Shown piece by piece: positions 1 to 4,466 of a stretch of DNA of 5,394 nt (positions within the stretch are counted from its first letter, which is position 1; each line of letters opens with the position of its first letter). The stretch is taken from positions 1-5,394 of the forward strand of contig JAATFJ010000102.1 in assembly GCA_015655255.1 (NCBI GenBank), written 5' to 3'. The position numbers were made by a program, and so were the translations under genes. This stretch comes from Actinomycetales bacterium (GTDB lineage Bacteria > Actinomycetota > Actinomycetes > Actinomycetales > Microbacteriaceae). The notes below the pieces were generated by a model. It ran no database searches, had not been told where the DNA came from, and was given only the letters and a program-made list of their open reading frames with translations.

Positions 1-611
1 AAGAAGCGCTCGCGCTGGACGAGGTCCTCCTTGCGCCAGGCCATGTTGTCGCGGAGGTAGTCGAAGCCGAATTCGTTGTTCGTTCCGTAGGTGATGTCGG
101 CGAGGTACTGCTCGCGGCGCACGGCGGGGGTCTGGCCGGACACGATGATGCCCGTCGTCATGCCGAGCGCGCGATAGACGCGGCCCATGAGCTCGGCCTG
201 GTAGCTGGCGAGGAAGTCGTTGACAGTGATGACGTGGACGCCCTGGCTCGCAATGGCGTTGAGATAGGCGGGGAAGGTCGCGACGAGCGTCTTGCCCTCA
301 CCGGTCTTCATCTCGGCGATGTTGCCGAGATGAAGGGCGGCGCCACCCATGAGCTGGACGTCGTAGGCGCGCATGCCGAGCGTGCGCTTGGCCGCTTCGC
401 GGACGGCGGCGAAGGCCTCCGGGAGGAGGTGGTCGAGCGTCTCCCCGGCGTCGAAACGGGCTCGGAGCTCGGTCGTCTCGTTCTGCAGTTCCTCGTCCGT
501 GAGCTTCTCGAAGTCCGTCTCCAGCGCGTTGACAGCCTTGACGGCCTGGTTCAGACGGCGGATGACGCGTCCTTCGCCTGCGCGCAGCAGCTTCTCAAGA
601 GGATTCGCCAC
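1..611 (-). CDS. secA: SecA preprotein translocase ATPase, N-terminal part (3' end outside window)
   Basis: SecA is the motor ATPase of the Sec export pathway; it binds preproteins and the SecYEG channel at the cytoplasmic membrane and drives translocation by ATP hydrolysis. The frame begins [20 protein letters not shown] at GTG 611, the normal SecA N-terminus, with a modest AGGAAG upstream. The Walker A motif MKTGEGKT is at residues 101-108, where it lies in characterised SecA proteins, followed by [13 protein letters not shown] near residues 182-194. The reading frame is intact for 203 codons, and the gene runs off the left edge before the DEVDS Walker B motif. Motif Ia reads [14 protein letters not shown] (residues 130-143), with Tyr-Gln where most SecA proteins have Arg-Asp; I recall this form from Microbacteriaceae. 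In actinobacteria this housekeeping copy (secA1) normally follows hpf directly; here two opposite-strand genes lie between. Identification is very secure. Confidence 0.98.
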   Translation of the reverse strand, partial: MANPLEKLLRAGEGRVIRRLNQAVKAVNALETDFEKLTDEELQNETTELRARFDAGETLDHLLPEAFAAVREAAKRTLGMRAYDVQLMGGAALHLGNIAEMKTGEGKTLVATFPAYLNAIASQGVHVITVNDFLASYQAELMGRVYRALGMTTGIIVSGQTPAVRREQYLADITYGTNNEFGFDYLRDNMAWRKEDLVQRERF

Positions 612-738
612 GAAAGTCTTCTTCCTGCCTGTGGGTGATCGCCCGGCGCTCACTGCGACGGCGATGCGGACATATGGTGCCATGTTACCTGCCCGTGACC
701 TGGGCGTGTTCCTCGCGGGAGTAGCTCACGATTTCGCG

Positions 739-751
739 GTATGCATATACT
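739..751 (+). promoter_or_regulatory. Putative padR -10 box overlapping a GTAT-N4-ATAC inverted repeat
   Basis: TATACT at 746-751 matches the TATAAT consensus at five of six positions and is AT-rich in a very GC-rich context. The region 17-18 bases upstream (about 722-728) is a poor -35. An inverted repeat GTAT-gcat-ATAC spans 739-750 and overlaps the -10, the expected position for an autorepressor site. A start near 758 would give a leader of about 30 nt before GTG 789. PadR-family repressors commonly bind short AT-rich inverted repeats in their own promoters; binding here is not shown. Confidence 0.45.
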
Positions 752-777
752 CGGTAACGCATTCACCGATCTGCCGT

Positions 778-783
778 GGGAGG
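778..783 (+). promoter_or_regulatory. Shine-Dalgarno GGGAGG that selects GTG 789 as the PadR start
   Basis: GGGAGG is followed by the five bases CCTTC and then GTG 789, close to ideal geometry. The upstream in-frame ATG 741 has only GGGAG at 718-722, about 18 bases away, which is too far to work well. This favours the shorter protein. Confidence 0.75.
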
Positions 784-788
784 CCTTC

Positions 789-1394
789 GTGTCCGTCCGT
801 CAGAGCCTGCTCGCCATCCTTGATCAGGGCCCGTGCTACGGCTACCAACTGCGCAATGAGTTCGAGCGCCGCACGAGCGCCGCATGGCCCCTCAACGTCG
901 GCCAGATCTACAACACCCTGGAGCGCCTGGAACGGGATGGACTCGTCGAACGCGGAGAGGCCGATGAGCTGGGGCACGTGTACTGGCACATCACCACCGC
1001 AGGTTCCGCCGAGGTCGCCGTATGGCTTTCCTCCCCCGTCGTGCGCGCGTCTGGGGCACGCGATGAGCTCGCCGTGAAAATCGCCCTCGCTGCGACGCTC
1101 CCCGGCGTGGACCTCACCGCGATCCTTCGCGCGCAACGCGCGGCCTCACTCTCCCGCCTGCAGGATCTCCGCAACGCGATACTGACCGACGACGAGCCCG
1201 CGGGTGCCGCAGAACTGGCTCGAGCGCTAATTGACGACGCGGCGATCTTCACGGCGGAAGCGGAGGTGCGCTGGCTCGAACACGCGGATAACCGCCTCGC
1301 AGGACACCCGCGCCACGCGCTGGCGTTGGAGTTGGAGACAGAGCGCCCCCGGCGCGGTCGACCGGCGAAGACCGCTGCCCCGCACGGCGTCTGA
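789..1394 (+). CDS. PadR family transcriptional regulator
   Basis: A winged helix-turn-helix regulator, probably a dimeric repressor acting in the cytoplasm. From GTG 789 the 201-residue product opens VSVRQSLLAILDQGPCYGYQLRNEFERR, the standard PadR N-terminus. The recognition-helix region VGQIYNTLERLERDGLVER (residues 37-55) and wing GHVYWHITTAG follow. Residues from about 75 onward form an alanine-rich helical C-terminal domain of the type used for dimerisation (Vir_C/PadR C-terminal class). The tail contains RPRRGRPAK (residues 186-194), which resembles an AT-hook. ATG 741 would add 16 residues (MHILGN...) that fit no PadR pattern and lie over a promoter-like sequence, so 789 is preferred. 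The coiled-coil gene starts 59 bp downstream on the same strand and is the obvious candidate target or operon partner. The ligand and regulon are unknown. Family assignment is secure; the start is fairly secure. Confidence 0.93.
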   Translation: MSVRQSLLAILDQGPCYGYQLRNEFERRTSAAWPLNVGQIYNTLERLERDGLVERGEADELGHVYWHITTAGSAEVAVWLSSPVVRASGARDELAVKIALAATLPGVDLTAILRAQRAASLSRLQDLRNAILTDDEPAGAAELARALIDDAAIFTAEAEVRWLEHADNRLAGHPRHALALELETERPRRGRPAKTAAPHGV

Positions 1395-1420
1395 TCGCGC
1401 ACGGCGAAACGGATGCACAG

Positions 1421-1437
1421 TCCGCTCAGAGAGCGGA
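1421..1437 (+). repeat. Perfect 7-bp inverted repeat (TCCGCTC-AGA-GAGCGGA) between padR and the coiled-coil gene
   Basis: The arms 1421-1427 and 1431-1437 are perfectly complementary around a 3-base loop, giving a stable GC hairpin in RNA, or a protein-binding palindrome in DNA. No T-run follows (the next bases are TCGTTAGG), so it is not a standard intrinsic terminator. It ends 5 bases before the AGGA ribosome-binding site of the next gene and might modulate read-through or translation. Its role is inferred from position only. Confidence 0.45.
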
Positions 1438-1453
1438 TCGTTAGGATCAATTC

Positions 1454-2776
1454 ATGGCGGGTTTTTGGGGTAAGCGCAAGCGCGAGCAGGAAACGGCGCA
1501 GGCAGCGCAGGACGCGGACCTCGCGCGTCGAGCGCAGACGGCCCTCGTCGCCGCGGACGAGCGCATCCGCACCGCGAGCGACGAGCTCGCCTTCGCAGAG
1601 GCCGAGCTGGGTACCTCGCTCACGGCCGATCTCTCCGCGGCGCTCACCGCCGTGAGGACCCATCTCCAAGAGGCGTTCACCCTCCATCAGCTCAACCACG
1701 ACGAGATCCCGGACACCGCCGAAGAACTGCGCACGCGCAATGCGCGCATCGTGCAGCTCTGCGACTGGGCGGAAGACCTCCTCGATGAGAAGACCGAAGC
1801 GCTCGCTGCCTCGATCGCCCGCGTACGAGAGGCTCCGCAGGTCATCGCCCAGGTGCGGCGCGATGCGGAGCTGCTCTCCGCACGCGTTCCCCAGGCCCGC
1901 GAGACGATCGCACAGCTCTCCGCGCTCTACGCGGACTCCGCGATGCGGCGGATCGCGGCGAGCGCGGATGAGGCTCAGCAGCTCGTCTCCTTCGCCCTGC
2001 ACGGCGCGGATGTGTCCGAGCGCCGTCGGGCGGCGCATCAGAATGAGGAGGCAAACCTCGCGCTGGAGACCGCGACGGAGGCGACGCGAAGGGCGAGTGC
2101 CCTCCTCGCGGCCGTGGAGGACTTCGAGATCGAGGCGCTGCGGGCCGAGTCCACGCTCGCCGAGGTCGTCGCCGACTCGCGGGGCGATATCGTCGCTGCG
2201 CGCACCGCTCCGCAGACGCCCGCGGTGACCCAGGGCGTCGCCGATCTCGATGCAGCTCTCGCCGCTCTGACACCGGCGGGAACGAGGAACGACCCCTTCG
2301 CGGAACTCACAAGGCTGCGTGCGGCCAATGCGGCGCTGGATGCGGCAATCGCCACGGCGCGGCACCGCGCGGAGCATCCGCTCACGACGATCGCCCAGGT
2401 CCAGCACGCCCTCGACGATGCCGACCGCCAGATCGGCATCGCACGCGGACTCATCTCCGGGCACCGCGGCTGGATCGGGGCCGATGCGCGCACGCGGCTC
2501 GCCGAGGCGGAGCGCCTGCGCGTGGACATCCCCGAACTCATCTCTCCCGAGGAGACGCGAGAGCAGGCGCTCTCCTCCGCACGTCGGGCCGCGCAGCTCG
2601 CCGCCGAGGCGCTGCAGCTCGCCCAGCGCGACATCGACTCCTCGCGTCCACCGCAGGACGACGGCTGGGGTGGCGGCTGGGGTGGCGGACGCCGCGGCGG
2701 AGGGGGCGGCGACATCGCTTCCGGCATCCTCGGCGGCCTCGTCATCGGCAGCATCCTCGACGGCATCTTCGACTAG
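1454..2776 (+). CDS. Coiled-coil protein resembling the C-terminal half of actinobacterial TPM-domain proteins (TPM domain absent)
   Basis: A 440-residue protein of unknown function. ATG 1454 has AGGA at 1443-1446, seven bases upstream. The N-terminus MAGFWGKRKRE is short and basic and has no signal peptide. Residues about 20-395 are almost entirely Ala/Glu/Arg/Leu-rich helix, likely several coiled-coil hairpins, with one Cys (103). Two stretches match, from memory, the helical region downstream of the TPM domain in actinobacterial TPM proteins: DPFAELTRLRAANAALDAAI (280-299) and WIGADARTRLAEAERL (340-355). Residues 400-419 are a Gly/Trp-rich linker (GWGGGWGGGRRGGGGG). Residues 421-439 (IASGILGGLVIGSILDGIF) form a hydrophobic Gly-rich segment that could touch a membrane or self-associate. 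The TPM domain and membrane helix expected ahead of this region are missing, with no remnant upstream, only padR. It may share a transcript with padR. A cytoplasmic or peripheral membrane scaffold is inference. Confidence 0.82.
   Translation: MAGFWGKRKREQETAQAAQDADLARRAQTALVAADERIRTASDELAFAEAELGTSLTADLSAALTAVRTHLQEAFTLHQLNHDEIPDTAEELRTRNARIVQLCDWAEDLLDEKTEALAASIARVREAPQVIAQVRRDAELLSARVPQARETIAQLSALYADSAMRRIAASADEAQQLVSFALHGADVSERRRAAHQNEEANLALETATEATRRASALLAAVEDFEIEALRAESTLAEVVADSRGDIVAARTAPQTPAVTQGVADLDAALAALTPAGTRNDPFAELTRLRAANAALDAAIATARHRAEHPLTTIAQVQHALDDADRQIGIARGLISGHRGWIGADARTRLAEAERLRVDIPELISPEETREQALSSARRAAQLAAEALQLAQRDIDSSRPPQDDGWGGGWGGGRRGGGGGDIASGILGGLVIGSILDGIFD
2663..2686 (+). 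repeat. Two perfect tandem 12-bp units encoding GWGG-GWGG
   Basis: GGCTGGGGTGGC occurs twice head to tail, in frame, encoding residues 404-411 of the coiled-coil protein. It lies in the Gly-rich linker before the hydrophobic C-terminus. Identical codons in both units suggest recent slippage rather than selection on protein sequence alone. Copy number may vary between strains. Confidence 0.8.
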
Positions 2777-2792
2777 CCCGCCGCATCCGCGA

Positions 2793-2842
2793 CAGAAAAC
2801 TGCATCTGCGCCAGATATCGGTGGTGCAGATGCAGTTTTGTG
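2793..2842. terminator. Bidirectional intrinsic terminator between the convergent coiled-coil and hpf genes
   Basis: The arms AAAACTGCATCTGC (2796-2809) and GCAGATGCAGTTTT (2826-2839) are perfectly complementary over 14 bp. The stem continues inward through a G-U wobble and three more pairs (2811-2813 with 2822-2824), leaving an 8-base loop. Two further pairs lie outside one mismatch. Either strand therefore gives a long stem ending in UUUU, so it can stop transcripts from both sides. It starts 16 bases after the stop of the coiled-coil gene and ends 25 bases before the hpf stop codon. The U-run is short (four), but the position between converging genes is what a shared terminator would show. 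Confidence 0.85.
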
Positions 2843-2867
2843 CCGCAGAACCCGAGGGGTGCGGTGT

Positions 2868-3524
2868 TTAGGAGGCGATGGCCTCGGCGGGGGGCGCGGC
2901 GGTCGTCAGCGAGATGACGCCGTAGTCCCATCCCTTGCGACGGTAGACGACGCTGGGGTGGTCGGTGCGCGCGTCGACGAAGAGGAAGAAGTCGTGGCCG
3001 ACGAGTTCCATCCGGTCGACCGCCTCCTCCACGGTCATCCACTCCGCATCGAAGTGCTTCGTGCGGATCACGACGGGCGTGTAGGCCTCGTCCTCGTCCG
3101 CGATGACGGGGATACTTCCCGTCGCGACGGCATGCAGCACATCGGCGGAGGCCGGTTGCACGTCGATGCCAGCGAGAGCGCCGCTGCCCTTCTCGAACCG
3201 CGGTCCCCGCGTGCTCTGGCGTCCGTCCACGCGGCGCTCCTTGAGCCGTCTCAGCTGCTCCCCCAGCTTGTCGACGGCGAGGTCCAGCGCGACGAACTTG
3301 TCGCTATCCGTGGCCTCGGCGCGGACGACCGGCCCCTTGCCCGCGAGCGTGAGCTCCACGGTCTCATCGGGGACCCTGCCGTTGCGGTACGCGCGATGTG
3401 TGACCTTCACATCCAGCCGCAGCGCCCGAGGGGCGAAAGTCTGGATGCGGGCGATCTTTTCCAGGGCAACGGTGCGGAAGCGATCGGTGATGCTCACTCC
3501 GACGCCGACGATGCTCGTTTCCAT
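2868..3524 (-). CDS. hpf: Ribosome hibernation promoting factor, long form (S30AE family)
   Basis: Long-form HPF binds the 30S decoding region and pairs 70S ribosomes into inactive 100S dimers in stationary phase or stress, protecting them from degradation. The 218-residue product has the usual two-part layout. The N-terminal S30AE domain (about 1-98) opens METSIVGVGVSITDRFRTVA and includes RLDVKVTHR, VELTLAGKGPVVRAE and LDLAVDKLGEQLRRLKERR. A variable linker (about 100-148) follows. The C-terminal dimerisation domain (about 150-206) includes KHFDAEWMTVEEAVDRMEL, GHDFFLF and SVVYRRKGWDYGVISL. ATG 3524 has AAGGAG six bases upstream (3531-3536), which fixes the start; the stop is TAA. It lies downstream of the ComF gene in the conserved lpqB-comF-hpf-secA order. 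A promoter candidate in the spacer suggests it can be expressed on its own. All expected regions are present. Confidence 0.97.
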   Translation of the reverse strand: METSIVGVGVSITDRFRTVALEKIARIQTFAPRALRLDVKVTHRAYRNGRVPDETVELTLAGKGPVVRAEATDSDKFVALDLAVDKLGEQLRRLKERRVDGRQSTRGPRFEKGSGALAGIDVQPASADVLHAVATGSIPVIADEDEAYTPVVIRTKHFDAEWMTVEEAVDRMELVGHDFFLFVDARTDHPSVVYRRKGWDYGVISLTTAAPPAEAIAS

Positions 3525-3585
3525 GCGTGTCTCCTTGTCCCGGTCCTCCCGGCCAAGGGCGGACCGTGGTCGCCTTGTCGTCTCT

Positions 3586-3614
3586 ACGCTAGCCCGCCAA
3601 ATCGTTCCTGTCAC
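3586..3614 (-). promoter_or_regulatory. Putative housekeeping-sigma promoter for hpf
   Basis: Read leftward, GTGACA (3609-3614) is separated by exactly 17 bases from TAGCGT (3586-3591), which fits a primary-sigma promoter: -35 five of six, -10 three to four of six. A start near 3579 would leave a leader of about 55 nt ahead of the hpf ATG. I looked for a stress-sigma type (GTTT-N15-GGGTA) in the same 119-bp spacer and found no good pair. Inferred by consensus only. Confidence 0.45.
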
Positions 3615-3643
3615 CCATTGTTTACCCGGTGTTTCGCGGCACC

Positions 3644-4303
3644 TCACGAAGCGGGTGTTGCGGCGAGCGCGACGGCACCGACAACCGCCCAGCCCGCCTG
3701 TGCAAGGACGCGCACCGCCTCGTCGAAGGTCGCCCCTGTGGTGACGACGTCATCGATGAGGAGGGCCGTCCGCGGAGCGGAACGCGCGCGCACCCGGACG
3801 CTTCCCCGCACGTTCTCCGCCCGTTCTCTGCGTCCCAGTCCGCGCTGGTCCCGGGCTCGCCGTCCCGGCGCGAGCACCGTGACAACGGCGAGACCGGCGC
3901 GGCGGACCAGCAGCTCGGGCACACGGTACCCGCGGCGGCGGAAGGCCGCGCGCGCGGTCGGCACGGGAACGAGCACCGTATCCGTCGGCACGTCCCGCCA
4001 CGCCACCTCGATGGCGGCGCGCAACGCGGCACCCAGCGGACGGGCGAGCCCCGTCGCCCCGTCCTCCTTGAGCCCCCGGATGCACCGTGCGGCGGGCCCC
4101 GCGAAGTCGAGCGCGGCGATGCCCGGGAGACCCCCGGGCGTGCGGAACGTGCGCAGACTCGGGTGCAGAGCCGCCACGCACGGCGCACAGAGCAGTGTGC
4201 CGGGCTGCCCGCATCCCGCGCACCGGGCGCCGAGGAGGAAGGCGGCGGCCTCATCGCCGAGCGCGCGTAGAGAGGTGAGCCGAGGGAGCAGGGGGGAGGA
4301 CAT
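3644..4303 (-). CDS. ComF family phosphoribosyltransferase-like protein
   Basis: ComF-family proteins combine an N-terminal zinc-ribbon with a phosphoribosyltransferase fold; some are needed for DNA uptake in competent bacteria, but the role in most actinobacteria is unsettled. With ATG 4303 the product has 219 residues. Cys28, Cys31, Cys39 and Cys42 form a CxxC-CxxC zinc site. CIRGLKEDGATGLARPLG (74-91), VPVPTARAAFRRRGY (112-126) and QRGLGRRERAENV (153-165) are the family blocks. LLIDDVVTTGAT (181-192) is the PRPP-binding loop with both acidic residues. The start is uncertain: in-frame GTG 4309 and GTG 4369 are also possible, none has a strong ribosome-binding site, and the extra residues of the longest form look unconserved and cross a GC hairpin. 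It lies between lpqB and hpf, the standard actinobacterial position. Family identification is secure. Confidence 0.95.
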   Translation of the reverse strand: MSSPLLPRLTSLRALGDEAAAFLLGARCAGCGQPGTLLCAPCVAALHPSLRTFRTPGGLPGIAALDFAGPAARCIRGLKEDGATGLARPLGAALRAAIEVAWRDVPTDTVLVPVPTARAAFRRRGYRVPELLVRRAGLAVVTVLAPGRRARDQRGLGRRERAENVRGSVRVRARSAPRTALLIDDVVTTGATFDEAVRVLAQAGWAVVGAVALAATPAS

Positions 4304-4329
4304 ACTCACCGAGCCTGCCCGCTCATGGC

Positions 4330-4349
4330 TCCCCGCGGGGGCGCGGGGA
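4330..4349. repeat. 8-bp GC-rich inverted repeat upstream of the ComF gene
   Basis: TCCCCGCG (4330-4337) and CGCGGGGA (4342-4349) form a perfect hairpin with a 4-base loop. No T-run follows on either strand, so a plain terminator is unlikely. If the ComF start is 4303, this lies in the untranslated leader; if it is GTG 4369, it is inside the reading frame. It slightly favours the shorter start. Confidence 0.4.
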
Positions 4350-4382
4350 CGTTCCGGGAGAGAATCCACCGATCCGCACTCG

Positions 4383-4401
4383 GTGCAGGAAGAGTGCAGG
4401 A
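4383..4401. repeat. Short direct repeat GTGCAGGA in the lpqB-comF spacer
   Basis: Two perfect copies of GTGCAGGA lie at 4383-4390 and 4394-4401, an 11-base period, about one helical turn. They lie just upstream of the longest possible ComF start. This could be a pair of half-sites for a regulator or chance; no factor is recognised. Confidence 0.3.
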
Positions 4402-4441
4402 GGGGTACAGCCCCAGAGCGGAGCGGGCTGCGGAACGGATT

Positions 4442-4466
4442 TGCTCAGCGGATCTGCTCAGCGATC
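4442..4466. repeat. Imperfect tandem duplication across the lpqB stop codon
   Basis: TGCTCAGCGGATC (4442-4454) is followed directly by TGCTCAGCGATC (4455-4466), differing by one inserted G. The second unit contains the lpqB stop (4458-4460). The first unit is an out-of-frame copy lying after the gene, which fits a small local duplication of the gene end. Probably neutral. Confidence 0.5.

Larger units (their letters stand above)
612..788. promoter_or_regulatory. Divergent secA / padR control region
   Basis: This spacer separates secA (leftward) from the PadR gene (rightward), so both 5' signals must lie here or just outside. It carries two short inverted repeats: ACAT-N8-ATGT at 670-685 and GTAT-N4-ATAC at 739-750. 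The first resembles the ATGT-N8-ACAT spacing of known PadR operators, with the arms in inverted order. For the rightward gene there is a good -10 (TATACT, 746-751). For secA I find no convincing -35/-10 pair; TAACAT read leftward around 683-688 is the best -10 and lacks a good -35. The repeats as binding sites are inference. Confidence 0.5.

Noticed and set aside
741..788. An N-terminal extension of PadR (MHILGNAFTDLPWEAF)
   Set aside because: It has no suitably spaced ribosome-binding site, does not fit the PadR N-terminus, and the DNA carries a -10-like box and inverted repeat.
234..1077. Open frames on the plus strand over secA and its upstream region
   Set aside because: They are antisense to the unambiguous SecA N-terminus, cross the divergent promoter region and match no family.
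908..2464. A 518-codon open frame on the minus strand, opposite padR and the coiled-coil gene
   Set aside because: It is the antisense shadow of two well-supported genes in GC-rich DNA. Its product is rich in Arg, Gly and Ser with no recognisable domain, and it crosses the padR/coiled-coil boundary.
2663..2712. A possible G-quadruplex in the G-rich linker-coding sequence
   Set aside because: Only three well-separated runs of four or more G are present; a fourth would need long loops or GG runs. The G-richness is explained by Gly and Trp codons.
2793..2842. The inverted repeat as a transposon end or attachment site
   Set aside because: There is no transposase, no target duplication and no second copy in the window; the position between convergent genes fits a terminator better.
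3600..3643. A stress-sigma promoter around GGGTAA (read leftward) before hpf
   Set aside because: No GTTT-like -35 lies about 15 bases upstream of it, so the pair is incomplete.
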